64,000 nucleotides of DNA from Streptacidiphilus sp. ASG 303 (GTDB lineage: Bacteria; Actinomycetota; Actinomycetes; Streptomycetales; Streptomycetaceae), in contig NZ_JAJLRA010000021.1 in assembly GCF_020991365.1 (NCBI RefSeq), positions 42,764-106,763 on the forward strand, read 5' to 3'. The notes under the pieces were generated by a model. That model saw only the letters and a program-made list of their open reading frames with translations. It searched no databases and was not told where the DNA came from. Each line of letters begins with the position of its first letter. Positions within the stretch are counted from its first letter, which is position 1. The position numbers and the translations under genes were made by a program. Below, piece by piece: positions 17,974 to 26,694 of this stretch.

Positions 17974-19322
17974 GCTGCGGGCACCCCCGCGCCGCCGCCC
18001 GCGCCCGCGGGCACCCCGGAGGCCCCGGCCGGCGCCGGCAGGCCCAGCAGGGACGCGGCCGCGGCGATCCCCGAGCGGCAGCCGTCCTCGTGGAAGCCCC
18101 ACCCGTGGTAGGCCCCGGCGAACGCGGTGCGGCCGGCCGACAGCTCCGGCAGCCGCCGCTGGGCGGCCACCGACTCCCGGGTGTACAGCGGGTGCTCGTA
18201 CACCATGCGGGAGACCACCAGGTCCTCGGGCACGCGGCGGTCGCCCTCCTCCTCGTTGAGGGTCACCAGGTAGTCCTCGGCCGTGTCCAGGCCCAGCAGC
18301 CGGTTGAGGTGGTAGCTGACCCGCACCTGCCCGGCGTCCGAGCCGCACGCCGGCAGCAGGTAGTTCCAGGAGGCGCGGGCGCCGCGGGCGCGCGGCAGCA
18401 CGCTCGCGTCCCGGTGCAGCACGGTGGGGTTGCGCGAGTAGGGGATCGCGCCCAGCACCTCCCGCTCGGCCGGGGTGGCGTCGGCCAGCAGCCGCAGTGC
18501 CTGGTCCGGGTGGGTGGCCACCACGACGCCGTCGTACTCGGCGGTCCCGCCGTCGTCGGCGGTCACCTCCACCCGGTCGCCGAAGCGGGTCACGGCGCGC
18601 ACCGGGAGCCCGGTGTGAACGGCCGTCAGCCGCTCAGCGACGGCCTGCACGTAGGTGCGGGAGCCGCCGACCACCGTGCGCCACTGCGGCGAGCCGGAGA
18701 CGCTGAGATAGCCGTGGTTGGCGAGGAAGGCGAAGAGGTAGCGGGCCGGGTACTCGCCCACCAGGTGCGGGGCGCAGGACCACACCGCGGAGACCAGCGG
18801 GGTGACGAAGTGCGACCGGAAGTACGGCGAGTAGCCGCCCTCGTCCAGGAAGCGGCCCAGCGTCACCGCGTCCGCCTCCGGGTCCTGCGACTCCAGCAGC
18901 CGCCGCGCCCGCCGGTGGAAGAGCGGCACCTCGGTGAGCATCCGCAGGTACCGGCCGCGCAGCAGCGCCGACGGCCGGGCGAACAGGCCCACCGGGCCGC
19001 GCGCCCCCGCGTACTCCAGGCCGCAGCCGCGGCAGCGCACGCTCATCGACATGTCGGAGTCGCGGGTGCGCACGCCCAGCTCGCCGAAGAGCCGGATCAG
19101 CTCCGGGTAGGTCCGCTCGTTGTGCACGAGGAACGCGGTGTCCAGCGGCAGCAGCCTCCCGTCGTCCGCGATGACGTCCTGGGTGTGGGCGTGGCCGCCG
19201 AGCCGCTTGTCGGCCTCGTACAGCACCACCTCGCACCCGGCCCGCCGCAGCTCCCACGCCGCCGTCAGACCCGACACCCCGCTGCCGACCACCGCCATGC
19301 GACGACCGTCCGAGATCCCCAC
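17970..19322 (-). CDS. FAD-dependent (amine-oxidase-like) oxidoreductase
   Basis: 450 residues. The FAD-binding dinucleotide fold is near the N-terminus (MAVVGSGVSGLTAAWELRRA, followed by YEADKRLGGHAHT), and the C-terminus has AFAGAYHGWGFHEDGCRSG, a second FAD contact. Members of this amine-oxidase-like family act on lipid or carotenoid substrates in DUF1365 loci. I chose the GTG at 19322 because GGGGAGGT lies six bases before it; a GTG at 19367 is also in frame. It is the first gene of the lipid operon and is divergent from the sigma factor gene. Confidence 0.86.
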   Translation of the reverse strand: MGISDGRRMAVVGSGVSGLTAAWELRRAGCEVVLYEADKRLGGHAHTQDVIADDGRLLPLDTAFLVHNERTYPELIRLFGELGVRTRDSDMSMSVRCRGCGLEYAGARGPVGLFARPSALLRGRYLRMLTEVPLFHRRARRLLESQDPEADAVTLGRFLDEGGYSPYFRSHFVTPLVSAVWSCAPHLVGEYPARYLFAFLANHGYLSVSGSPQWRTVVGGSRTYVQAVAERLTAVHTGLPVRAVTRFGDRVEVTADDGGTAEYDGVVVATHPDQALRLLADATPAEREVLGAIPYSRNPTVLHRDASVLPRARGARASWNYLLPACGSDAGQVRVSYHLNRLLGLDTAEDYLVTLNEEEGDRRVPEDLVVSRMVYEHPLYTRESVAAQRRLPELSAGRTAFAGAYHGWGFHEDGCRSGIAAAASLLGLPAPAGASGVPAGAGGGAGVPAA

Positions 19323-19417
19323 GCCACCTCCCCGCCCGGGCCGCTCCAGATGCGGCCGACTCGACACAGACGAAGGTCATTCGGTACGCCCGAACGGGTG
19401 GATTGGTCGGTGAGCAG

Positions 19418-19465
19418 GAAAAATCCGCGATCCCCGCAGGATCCTCGGAGGGCCGAAAAATTCGC
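19418..19465. repeat. Pair of 11-bp direct repeats in divergent promoter region
   Basis: GAAAAATCCGC (19418-19428) and GAAAAATTCGC (19455-19465), 10/11 identical, in the 241-bp gap between the lipid operon and the sigma gene. A dyad TTCGG-N5-CCGAA lies at 19380-19394. Repeats like these often bind a regulator. Confidence 0.55.
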
Positions 19466-19476
19466 CCGTTTGCCGT

Positions 19477-19501
19477 GCATGAGGTCGTGCGGCCGGGGTA
19501 G
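19477..19501 (+). promoter_or_regulatory. SigB-type promoter candidate for the sigma gene
   Basis: GCAT - 15 bp - GGGTAG resembles the Streptomyces SigB-family consensus GNNT-N14-16-GGGTAY with one mismatch at the last base. It would start a transcript about 55 nt before the GTG at 19564 and suggests autoregulation. Confidence 0.4.
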
Positions 19502-19563
19502 GCGGTGGCCACTGCCCCGCGCCACCCCCGAGGCGCGGGACATCCGAGGGAGGGATTCCACCC

Positions 19564-20472
19564 GTGAGGGTCGACGTCGCAGCCGCAGCAGAAGTCCATG
19601 CCCCCGCCGCGCCGGAGGCGGCGCCCGCCGACCACCGCGCACCCGCGATCGACCGGCCGGGCACGCTCGCCGACCTGCCCCCCATCCCCCGCGCCGACGA
19701 GATCAACACCGACGACGCCCGCGCGCTGTCCAAGGTGCTCTTCCGCCGGATGGCGCAGCTGGAGGAGGGCACGCACGAGTACGCGTACGTCCGCAACACG
19801 CTGGTCGAGCTGAACCTCGCCCTGGTGCGCTTCGCCGCCTCGCGCTTCCGCACCCGCAGCGAGCCCATGGAGGACATCGTCCAGGTCGGCACCATCGGCC
19901 TGATCAAGGCGATCGACCGGTTCGACGTGGAGCGCGGGCTGGAGTTCCCCACCTTCGCGCTGCCCACCGTCATCGGTGAGATCAAGCGCTTCTTCCGCGA
20001 CACCAGCTGGGCCGTCCACGTGCCGCGCCGCCTGCAGGAGCTGCGCCTGGACCTGGCCAAGGCCAGCGACGAGCTCGCCTTCACCCTCGGCCGCGAGCCC
20101 ACCGCCGCCGAGCTGGCCGCGAAGCTGAACATGCCGGAGAACGAGGTCCGCGAGGGCCTGGTCGCCTCCGCCGGCTACACCGCCTACTCCCTCGACGCGC
20201 AGAGCGACGACGAGGAGAGCGAGGGCTCCATCGCCGACCGCCTCGGCGAGGAGGACACCGGCCTGGAGGGCGTCCTCGACCACGAGGCGCTCAAGCCGCT
20301 GATCGCCGCCCTGCCCGACCGCGACCGCCGGATCCTGTCGCTGCGCTTCGGCGCCGAGATGACCCAGTCGGAGATCGGCGCGGAGCTCGGCATCTCCCAG
20401 ATGCACGTCTCCCGGCTGCTCTCCCGCATCCTCGCGCGGCTCCGCGAGGGCATGGCCGCCGAGACGGCGTGA
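19564..20472 (+). CDS. SigB/SigF-family stress sigma factor
   Basis: 302 residues. Region 2: LVELNLALVRFAASRF, EDIVQVGTIGLIKAIDRFD, FPTFALPTVIGEIKRFFRD; region 3: LAKASDELAFTLGREPTAAE; region 4: LPDRDRRILSLRFGAEMTQS and ELGISQMHVSRLLSRIL. This is the Gram-positive SigB/F/G type used in stress and development, usually controlled by an anti-sigma factor; none is adjacent. GTG at 19564 follows GGAGGGA. It is divergent from the lipid operon, so that operon is a natural target to test. Confidence 0.92.
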   Translation: MRVDVAAAAEVHAPAAPEAAPADHRAPAIDRPGTLADLPPIPRADEINTDDARALSKVLFRRMAQLEEGTHEYAYVRNTLVELNLALVRFAASRFRTRSEPMEDIVQVGTIGLIKAIDRFDVERGLEFPTFALPTVIGEIKRFFRDTSWAVHVPRRLQELRLDLAKASDELAFTLGREPTAAELAAKLNMPENEVREGLVASAGYTAYSLDAQSDDEESEGSIADRLGEEDTGLEGVLDHEALKPLIAALPDRDRRILSLRFGAEMTQSEIGAELGISQMHVSRLLSRILARLREGMAAETA

Positions 20473-20502
20473 CCCCGTCCGGCACCACCGCACCACGGCC
20501 GC

Positions 20503-20533
20503 ACGGCCCCCGGCGCCCCGCGCCGGGGGCCGT
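20503..20533. terminator. Bidirectional terminator
   Basis: Perfect 13-bp stem ACGGCCCCCGGCG / CGCCGGGGGCCGT with a 5-nt loop between the convergent sigma gene and the small membrane protein gene. Confidence 0.75.
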
Positions 20534-20536
20534 CGC

Positions 20537-20728
20537 TCATGTCCGGCGGGCCCGGACCAGCAGCGCCCCGGTGACCGCCGCCAGCACGGACCAGGCCAGC
20601 CACAGCCCCGGCTCCGACCGGAGGACCGCGCTGTACAGGCTCACCAGGACCAGGCAGGCGAGGGTGACGAACGCCATGACGCGGGCCTGCCCGGTCACGG
20701 CCCGGCGGTCATGGGGAGCTGGTGCCAC
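20537..20728 (-). CDS. Small two-helix membrane protein
   Basis: 63 residues with two hydrophobic segments, FVTLACLVLVSLYSAVL and LWLAWSVLAAVTGALLV, and a basic end RARRT. GTG at 20728 is preceded by AGGGAGG at a good distance. No family recognised. The gene starts right after a short stretch of 9-bp and 17-bp direct repeats. Confidence 0.65.
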   Translation of the reverse strand: MAPAPHDRRAVTGQARVMAFVTLACLVLVSLYSAVLRSEPGLWLAWSVLAAVTGALLVRARRT

Positions 20729-20780
20729 GGCGGTACCTCCCTGAGGTCTCGCAGGTCTCGCAGGTCCCGCCCGTCCTGTC

Positions 20781-20814
20781 GGGTCCCGCAGTCCCGCGGG
20801 TCCCGCAGTCCCGC
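20781..20814. repeat. 17-bp direct tandem repeat
   Basis: GGGTCCCGCAGTCCCGC occurs at 20781-20797 and 20798-20814, and is preceded by a GCAGGTCTC-type 9-bp repeat around 20746-20770, all in the leader of the small membrane protein gene. Confidence 0.75.
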
Positions 20815-20848
20815 GGGTCGCCGCAGGCCCCGGCCGGGACGCGGCGCG

Positions 20849-21082
20849 CTATCCGGCGGCGGCCTCCCCGTCGGGCGCCGCGTACTCGTACCGCCAGCGC
20901 CACCGGCCGCGGGCGTCGTACTGCTTCGCCCGGTGGTACACCAGCACGGAGGCGGGCCGGCCGAGGTGTGCGGGCACCGGCACCCGGTAGGTCTTCGGCA
21001 CGCCGTTGAACGGGCCCACCGGGATCGGCAGCACCCTGCCGTCCAGGGGCCCGCCCACGAACTCGGTCTCCGCACTCCTCAT
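20849..21082 (-). CDS. Conserved short hypothetical protein
   Basis: 77 residues: an N-terminal ETEFVGGPLDGRVLPIPVGP, a beta-rich middle (TYRVPVPAHLGRPASVLVYH) and a WRWRYEY end. The GGPLDGR opening is a recurring feature of small actinobacterial hypothetical proteins. No catalytic residues or signal. ATG at 21082 with only a weak GCGGG ribosome site; function unknown. Confidence 0.6.
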   Translation of the reverse strand: MRSAETEFVGGPLDGRVLPIPVGPFNGVPKTYRVPVPAHLGRPASVLVYHRAKQYDARGRWRWRYEYAAPDGEAAAG

Positions 21083-21488
21083 ACCCGCAAGCTTCGCACC
21101 CCGGACCCGCCCGCGGCACCCCGGCCCGGAGCCGCCCCGGTCCGGGCACCCGGCACCGGACCCCGCCCGGCGCCCGGCCCGCCGCCGGCTCCCGCCCCGT
21201 GGTCGTCCGCACGGTCCGCGGGGTCTTATCCTGCTCTGTACGCCCACGGGACGCCCGGGACCCGCCTCACCGCGCGGCCCGGAGCGCCGCATGCCCGGCA
21301 GGGGCGCGCCCGGCGCGGCCGGACCGGTCGCACGACGCCCGGCCCGATCCGCCCGGCGGGAGCGGCCCGCAGGGGTGACCTGACGGGGTTTCCGCCCCCC
21401 GCGCCGCCGCCGCTCCGTACCGTGGACCTCGGCAGCAGTCGGCCGGCGACCCCGGACCGGGTGCAGGGACGTGCGAAGAAGGGGCTCG
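21083..21488. other. Divergent intergenic region
   Basis: 406 bp. A locally less GC-rich spot lies near 21226-21243 (TCTTATCCTGCTCTGTAC) and a TACCGT -10-like hexamer near 21417, but neither has a convincing -35. No gene or hairpin that I can support. Confidence 0.4.
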
Positions 21489-22193
21489 ATGGAAGCCAGA
21501 GGCAGCAGGTGGACGGACTGGTGGCGGAGCCGGACGCGCCCGGGCGACGCCCCGGCCGCCCGGGACGCGGCGGCCGCGGGCCGGCTCGACCTGCTGCTCG
21601 GCGCCGTCCGCGCCGGCCTCCCGGTGGCGCCCGCCGCCCGCCCGGCCGGCTACCGCTGCTCCTGCGACCGCGTCGGCTGTCCGGCCCCCGCCCGCCACCC
21701 GGTCTCCTTCGCCTGGCAGAGCCAGGCCACCACCGACACCGAGCAGGTCGCCCGCTGGCTCGCCCGCGACCCGCTGGCCAACTTCGTCACCGCCACCGGC
21801 CGCAGCCACGACGTGCTGGACGTCCCGGAGGACGCCGGCCGGATCGCCCTGGAGCAGCTGCTCGGCCTGGACGCGGCCGGCCCGGTCGCCGCCGGCGACG
21901 GCCGCTACCTCTTCTTCACCGCCACCCGCGGCACCCCGGCCGACGAGGACGAGTGGTGGCCCTGCGAGCTCGACAGCCACCCCGACACCCTGGAGGAGCA
22001 CCCCGGCCTGCGCTGGCACTGCCGGGGCTCCTACGTCCTGCTGCCGCCGTCCGCACTGCCCGGCGGCGGCGCGGTGCGCTGGGTGCGCGGCCCGGAGCAC
22101 CCGCTGCCGGACCCGCTGCGCGTCCTCGACGTCCTCACCGACGCCTGCAGCACGGTCGGCGCGGTCGCCGAGGAGCAGTGGCGGATCGGCTGA
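21489..22193 (+). CDS. Prim-Pol domain (bifunctional primase/polymerase N-terminal-like) protein
   Basis: 234 residues, resembling the N-terminal Prim-Pol domain without a helicase. Features: AGYRCSCDRVGCPAPARHP, near the start, and the core VTATGRSHDVLDVPEDAGR, whose DVLDVP holds candidate metal-binding acidic residues; near the end come WHCRGSYVLLPPSALPGG and WVRGPEHPLPDPLRVLDVL. Streptomyces genomes carry such solo chromosomal proteins; their role is not settled. ATG at 21489 is taken (AAGAAGGGG upstream); GTG at 21471 is possible. Convergent with map. Confidence 0.75.
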   Translation: MEARGSRWTDWWRSRTRPGDAPAARDAAAAGRLDLLLGAVRAGLPVAPAARPAGYRCSCDRVGCPAPARHPVSFAWQSQATTDTEQVARWLARDPLANFVTATGRSHDVLDVPEDAGRIALEQLLGLDAAGPVAAGDGRYLFFTATRGTPADEDEWWPCELDSHPDTLEEHPGLRWHCRGSYVLLPPSALPGGGAVRWVRGPEHPLPDPLRVLDVLTDACSTVGAVAEEQWRIG

Positions 22194-22219
22194 GGAACCG
22201 TTCCGCCCGGCGGCCGGGC

Positions 22220-22252
22220 CGCCCCGGCCGCCGCCGCCGCCGGGCCGGGGCG
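22220..22252. terminator. Terminator between Prim-Pol and map genes
   Basis: 10-bp stem CGCCCCGGCC / GGCCGGGGCG around a 13-nt loop of GCC repeats, between two convergent genes. Confidence 0.6.
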
Positions 22253-22262
22253 CGGGGCGCCC

Positions 22263-23111
22263 CTACGGGAGCGTCAGGATCTCCGCGCCGTCGGCGGTGA
22301 CCACCAGGGTGTGCTCGAACTGGGCGGTCCGCTTCCGGTCCTTGGTGACGACCGTCCAGCCGTCCTGCCAGATCTCGTAGTCGTACGTGCCCAGGGTCAG
22401 CATGGGCTCGATGGTGAAGGTCATCCCCGGCTGCATGACCTCGGTGGCCCGCGGGCTGTCGTAGTGCGGGACGACCAGGCCCGAGTGGAACGACGTGTTG
22501 ATGCCGTGTCCGGTGAAGTCGCGGACCACGCCGTAGCCGAACCGCTTGGCGTAGGACTCGATGACCCGCCCGATGACGTTGATCTGCCGGCCCGGCCGCA
22601 CCGCCTTGATCGCCCGGTTCAGTGACTCGCGGGTCCGCTCGACCAGCAGCTTCGACTCCTCGTCGACGTCCCCCACCGGGTAGGTGGCGTTGAGGTCGCC
22701 GTGCACGCCGTGGATGTAGGCGGTGACGTCGAGGTTCACGATGTCGCCGTCCTGCAGCACCGTGGAGTCCGGGATGCCGTGGCAGATCACCTCGTTGACC
22801 GAGGTGCAGATCGACTTGGGGAAGCCCCGGTAGCCCAGGTCCGACGGGTAGGCGCCGTGGTCGCACAGGTACTCGTGGGCGACCCGGTCGAGCTCGTCGG
22901 TGGTCACGCCGGGGGCGATGTGCCGGGCCGCCTCGTCCATGGCCCGGGCCGCCAGCGCGCCCGCCACCCGCATCTTCTCGATCGTCTCCGCGGTCTGCAC
23001 CTCGGGGCCGGTGTACGGCTGCGGCGCCGGCCTCCCCACGTACTCGGGGCGGGCGATGTGTGACGGGACGCTGCGGGTCGGGGAGAGCCGGCCGGGAACC
23101 AGGGGAGCCAT
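22263..23111 (-). CDS. map: Methionine aminopeptidase, type I
   Basis: 282 residues. It removes the N-terminal Met from new proteins using two metal ions. The ligands are all in place: [18 protein letters not shown] (two Asp), [14 protein letters not shown] (His), [10 protein letters not shown] (Glu), and QFEHTLVVT (Glu). The N-terminal extension [18 protein letters not shown] is typical of the actinobacterial MapA type. ATG at 23111, with GGCGGA-poor context but clear family match from residue 1. Essential housekeeping function in the cytoplasm. Confidence 0.96.
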   Translation of the reverse strand: MAPLVPGRLSPTRSVPSHIARPEYVGRPAPQPYTGPEVQTAETIEKMRVAGALAARAMDEAARHIAPGVTTDELDRVAHEYLCDHGAYPSDLGYRGFPKSICTSVNEVICHGIPDSTVLQDGDIVNLDVTAYIHGVHGDLNATYPVGDVDEESKLLVERTRESLNRAIKAVRPGRQINVIGRVIESYAKRFGYGVVRDFTGHGINTSFHSGLVVPHYDSPRATEVMQPGMTFTIEPMLTLGTYDYEIWQDGWTVVTKDRKRTAQFEHTLVVTADGAEILTLP

Positions 23112-23236
23112 GGCGGGCAGTCTATCCGCCGTCCCCCGGCCCGCGGCGGGCTTCCCCCGCGTGCCCGCCCCGGCACGGGGCATGATCCCCCCAGGGAGGG
23201 CCGAGGACGACGGCCCCGGACGAAGGAGGCCGCCCG

Positions 23237-23458
23237 ATGCCGTTCGGACGCAAGCCGCAGGGGAAGCCCGGCGAGTGGTTCTACTGCGTGCAGCACCGCA
23301 AGGTCGAGGAGGGCCCGGAGTGCCCGGCCCGCGACCGCCTCGGCCCCTACGCGACCCGGGCCGACGCCGAGCACGCCCTGCAGACCGCCGCCGAGCGCAA
23401 CGAGAAGTGGGACACCGACCCCCGCTGGCACGACCGCCCCGCCGACGACGGCGCCTGA
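23237..23458 (+). CDS. Conserved 73-residue hypothetical protein
   Basis: Residues [20 protein letters not shown], then [20 protein letters not shown] and a charged DPRWHD end. The Cys/His spacing (CxxH...C) may bind a metal, and the [13 protein letters not shown] segment resembles a small SPOR-like helix. GAAGGAGG lies eight bases before the ATG, a strong ribosome site. Common in Streptomyces next to map, as I recall; function unknown. Confidence 0.7.
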   Translation: MPFGRKPQGKPGEWFYCVQHRKVEEGPECPARDRLGPYATRADAEHALQTAAERNEKWDTDPRWHDRPADDGA

Positions 23459-23470
23459 CGGCGCCCGCCG

Positions 23471-23511
23471 CCGCGCCCCCGGCCCCCGCACGTGCGGGGC
23501 CGGGGGCGCGG
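23471..23511. terminator. Terminator between convergent genes
   Basis: About 19-bp stem (CCGCGCCCCCGGCCCCCGCA against TGCGGGGCCGGGGGCGCGG) with one bulged C and a tiny loop; it ends at the stop codon of the MFS gene. Confidence 0.7.
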
Positions 23512-24990
23512 CTACACCGCGGCCGGTTCGGCCGCCTCCGCCGCGGCCCGGCGCTCCCGCTCGGCCCGCACGGCCGCCGCGTGCGGGTCGGTGCGGTCGT
23601 CGTACGCCAGCAGCCGCGGCAGCGACGCGGCCAGCGCCGCCACCCCGGCCACGCACAGCAGGCCGCCCGACCACACCGACGTGCGCACCCCGAAGGCCGC
23701 CGCCGTGCCGCCCGCCCGGACCTGCCCCAGCTGCGGGCCGAGCGAGTAGCTGAGCAGCTCCACCCCGGCGAGCCGCCCGCGCAGCGCGTCCGGGATCGAC
23801 TGGTTCCACATCGTGGAGCGGCCCAGGCCGCTCACCATGTCGGCGCCCCCGGCCAGGGCCAGGAGGAGGAGCACCGCCCACACCCGGCCGGCCAGCCCGG
23901 CGCAGGCGACCGCCGCGCCCCAGAGCGCCGCCGCCGCGACCACCATCCGGCCCTGCCGGTGCACACGGGACGCCCAGCCGCTGGTCGCCGACACCGCCAG
24001 GCCCCCCGCCGAGGACGCGGCGTACATCAGGCCGAGCGCCCAGGGCGCGTGCAGCCGGTCGGCGAGGAACGGGAAGACCGCGTTGGGGAAGGCGAACAGC
24101 ATCGCCACGACGTCCACCGCGTAGGTGCCCAGCAGCTCCTTGCGGCTCCACGCGTACCGCAGCCCCTCGGCGACCGCGGCCAGGGAGGGCCGCTCCGCCC
24201 CGGTCGGCGGCGGCGCCGCCCGCATGCGGGCGAGCAGCAGCAGCGAGACCGCGAAGGTGGCCGCGTCCAGCGCGTACGCCACCTGCACCCCCGCCGTCGC
24301 CGCGACCACCCCGGCCAGCGACGGCCCGGCGATCGCGCCGACCTGCCAGCGCAGCGAGTTGAGCGCGGCGGCCGCGGTGAGCTGGTCGTGGGCGACGATC
24401 CGGGGGGTCAGCGCGTCCAGCGACGGCCGCTGGAGGCCGTCCAGTGCGGCGGTGAGGGCGGCGACGGCGTACAGCGGCCACAGCAGCGGGTGCGGCAGCA
24501 GGGCGTTCGCCAGCAGCAGCAGCGACAGCAGGCCCAGCCCGGCCTCGGTGGCGAGGACCATCCGGCGCCGGTCCAGGGCGTCGGCGAGCGCGCCGCCCCA
24601 CAGGCCGCAGACGACCAGCGGCACCAGCTCCGCTGCGCCGACCAGGCCGACCGCGAGCGACGACCCGGTGAGGTCCTTGATCTGCAGCGGCACCGACACG
24701 TAGGTGAGGAAGCTGCCGAAGGTGGTGACCAGTCCGGCGCTCCACAGCAGGCGGAAGTCGCGGGAGGAGCGCCAGGGCGCGAGGTCGGGGCGGACGCGGC
24801 GGGCGAGGGCGCGGAGGCGGCCGGCCGGGGCGGACGCGGGCCGTCCGGACGGCGCGGGCTGCTCGGGAGGGGCGGGCCGTTCGGACGGCGCGGGCTGTTC
24901 GGGTGGCACGGAGGGTGATGATGCGCCGCCGTGCCGCGGTGCACAAACGATTAATCCGGCCGCCCGCCGGAGCGGCGGCGGGGCCGGCAC
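23512..24990 (-). CDS. MFS transporter (EntS/DHA3-like)
   Basis: Up to 492 residues with about 12 membrane helices. The fold starts near residue 66 ([20 protein letters not shown]), and the loop motif [17 protein letters not shown] is the MFS signature between helices 2 and 3. The set fits drug/siderophore exporters of the DHA3 group. The N-terminal 65 residues are Pro/Ala-rich ([19 protein letters not shown]), partly tandem-repeated, and start choice is unsure: GTG 24990 has no clear ribosome site and another in-frame GTG lies near 24909. Substrate unknown. Confidence 0.82.
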   Translation of the reverse strand: MPAPPPLRRAAGLIVCAPRHGGASSPSVPPEQPAPSERPAPPEQPAPSGRPASAPAGRLRALARRVRPDLAPWRSSRDFRLLWSAGLVTTFGSFLTYVSVPLQIKDLTGSSLAVGLVGAAELVPLVVCGLWGGALADALDRRRMVLATEAGLGLLSLLLLANALLPHPLLWPLYAVAALTAALDGLQRPSLDALTPRIVAHDQLTAAAALNSLRWQVGAIAGPSLAGVVAATAGVQVAYALDAATFAVSLLLLARMRAAPPPTGAERPSLAAVAEGLRYAWSRKELLGTYAVDVVAMLFAFPNAVFPFLADRLHAPWALGLMYAASSAGGLAVSATSGWASRVHRQGRMVVAAAALWGAAVACAGLAGRVWAVLLLLALAGGADMVSGLGRSTMWNQSIPDALRGRLAGVELLSYSLGPQLGQVRAGGTAAAFGVRTSVWSGGLLCVAGVAALAASLPRLLAYDDRTDPHAAAVRAERERRAAAEAAEPAAV

Positions 24991-25009
24991 CGGCGCGCGG
25001 GCCCCGGCC

Positions 25010-25636
25010 TCACCAGCGCAGCGGCGGCGGGGCCGTCAGCCGCTCCGCCAGCCGGGCCATCCGGTCGACCACCCGGCGGCGGCCGCGCGGCGGCTCCTCG
25101 CCCGCCGCCGCCGTCACCAGGTGCTGCACCACGTCGAACGCGGGCGCCGCCTCCCCGGCGGCCCCGTCCACCGGCACCGTCAGCGCCTCGTGCGCCAGGC
25201 CCCGCAGCTCGGCGTCGCCCGTCTCCAGGGCGAGGACCGTCGCGCCCGTCCGGCGGGCGCCGTCCACCCGCTCCAGCAGCGCCGCCCCGGACGCCTCCGG
25301 CGCCACCACCAGCAGCGTCTCGCCCCGCCGGGCCCGCTCCAGGCGTCGCAGGTCCACCGCCAGGTGCCCGGGGGCGCCCGGCGGCACCCGCCAGCGCACC
25401 AGGGTGGGGGAGAGCTGCGGCAGGGCCGACCAGGCGGCCTCGTCGTCGAGGTGGGCGGCCATGTGCCACGGCTCCTGCCCCTCCGTCCCGACCAGCAGGA
25501 GCCCGCCCGCGCCCCCGGGCCCGCCCGGACCGCGCGACACGCTGGAGCGCAGCGCCCAGGCGAAGTCCCTGGTCGCCTCCAGCCAGCCCGTGCCGGTCAG
25601 GACCTCGCGCAGTGCCGACACCCGGATCGCGTCCAT
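25010..25636 (-). CDS. Hypothetical protein (SIS-like fold possible)
   Basis: 208 residues. The middle (ETLLVVAPEASGAALLERVD, then RRTGATVLALETGDAELRGL and HEALTVPVDGA) alternates beta strands and helices like a SIS sugar-isomerase domain, but no full signature is seen. ATG at 25636. It is divergent from the F420:NADPH oxidoreductase gene with only 48 bp between starts, so they may share control. Family-level identity is uncertain. Confidence 0.6.
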   Translation of the reverse strand: MDAIRVSALREVLTGTGWLEATRDFAWALRSSVSRGPGGPGGAGGLLLVGTEGQEPWHMAAHLDDEAAWSALPQLSPTLVRWRVPPGAPGHLAVDLRRLERARRGETLLVVAPEASGAALLERVDGARRTGATVLALETGDAELRGLAHEALTVPVDGAAGEAAPAFDVVQHLVTAAAGEEPPRGRRRVVDRMARLAERLTAPPPLRW

Positions 25637-25684
25637 GCGGCCCCATGCTGCCGCAGCCGCCGACCGCTTTGGGAGGATCACGGC

Positions 25685-26395
25685 ATGACTACACCCGATG
25701 CAGTGACACCCGCCGCCGCTCCGAAGCCCGGACCGCACGACCTGCCCGACGTCTCCGGCCTGGTCGTCGGCGTCCTCGGCGGCACCGGCCCGCAGGGCAA
25801 GGGCCTGGCCCGCCGCCTGGCCCTCGCCGGCCAGCAGGTCGTCCTCGGCTCCCGCAGCGCCGACCGCGCCGAGGAGGCCGCCGCCGAGCTCGGCCACGGC
25901 GTGCGCGGCGCGGACAACGCCACCGCGGCCCGGGAGGCCGACGTCGTGATCGTCGCCGTGCCCTGGGACGGCCACGGCGCCACCCTGGAGTCGCTGCGCG
26001 CCGAACTCGCGGGCAAGATCGTCGTCGACTGCGTCAACCCGCTCGGCTTCGACAAGCAGGGCGCCTACGCCCTGAGGCCCGAGGAGGGCAGCGCCGCCCA
26101 GCAGGCCGCCGCGCTGCTCCCCGACTCCCGGGTCACCGCCGCCTTCCACCACCTGTCCGCGGTGCTCCTCCAGGACCCGGCGGTCGAGCGGATCGACACC
26201 GACGTGATGGTCCTCGGCGACGACCGCGCCGCCACCGACACCGTGCAGGCCCTGGCCGGCCGCGTCCCCGGCATGCGCGGCATCTACGCCGGGCGGCTGC
26301 GCAACGCGCACCAGGTGGAGTCCCTGACCGCCAACCTCATCTCGGCCAACCGCCGCTACAAGGCCCACGCCGGCCTGCGTGTCACCGACGTCTGA
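25685..26395 (+). CDS. npdG: F420:NADPH oxidoreductase
   Basis: 236 residues. It exchanges hydride between NADPH and the deazaflavin F420 in the cytoplasm. The Rossmann motif GVLGGTGPQGKGLARRLA is followed by VVLGSRSADRAEEAAAELG, a NADPH 2'-phosphate pocket with Ser/Arg. ADVVIVAVPWDGHG and VVDCVNPLGFDKQG continue the family pattern, ending LISANRRYKAHAGLRVTDV. ATG at 25685 with GGGAGGA upstream. It would supply reduced F420 for F420-dependent reductases. Confidence 0.93.
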   Translation: MTTPDAVTPAAAPKPGPHDLPDVSGLVVGVLGGTGPQGKGLARRLALAGQQVVLGSRSADRAEEAAAELGHGVRGADNATAAREADVVIVAVPWDGHGATLESLRAELAGKIVVDCVNPLGFDKQGAYALRPEEGSAAQQAAALLPDSRVTAAFHHLSAVLLQDPAVERIDTDVMVLGDDRAATDTVQALAGRVPGMRGIYAGRLRNAHQVESLTANLISANRRYKAHAGLRVTDV

Positions 26396-26402
26396 ACCGC
26401 CC

Positions 26403-26429
26403 GGACGCGGCCCCGGCGGGGCCGCGTCC
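26403..26429. terminator. Terminator after npdG
   Basis: Perfect 12-bp stem GGACGCGGCCCC / GGGGCCGCGTCC with a 3-nt loop, 7 nt past the stop. Confidence 0.75.
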
Positions 26430-26493
26430 CCGGCGTCGGGGACAATGGGAGGCGTCCGACCGCACCGCCACCGCCCGCCGGGAGCCCGCCGCC

Positions 26494-26664
26494 ATGCCGC
26501 GCAACGCCGTCCTCGCCCTCGTCGCCTGCCTGCTGGCGGTCGCCGCCGCCGTGGTCTCGTTCGTCCAGGGCAACTGGCTGGGCGTCGTCTGGGTCCTGCT
26601 GGCCGCCGTCACCAGCAACATGGCCTGGTACTACATCCGCCGGCAGCGCGCCTCCCGGGGCTGA
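26494..26664 (+). CDS. Small two-helix membrane protein
   Basis: 56 residues: LALVACLLAVAAAVVSFVQG, then WLGVVWVLLAAVTSNMAWYY and a basic end IRRQRASRG. GGGAG lies 9 nt before ATG 26494. It follows the npdG terminator and converges on the protease gene. No family name known to me; codon use is normal for the window, so I take it as real. Confidence 0.6.
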   Translation: MPRNAVLALVACLLAVAAAVVSFVQGNWLGVVWVLLAAVTSNMAWYYIRRQRASRG

Positions 26665-26694
26665 GCCCCGGCGTCCGGCCCCCGCGGCCCGGGA

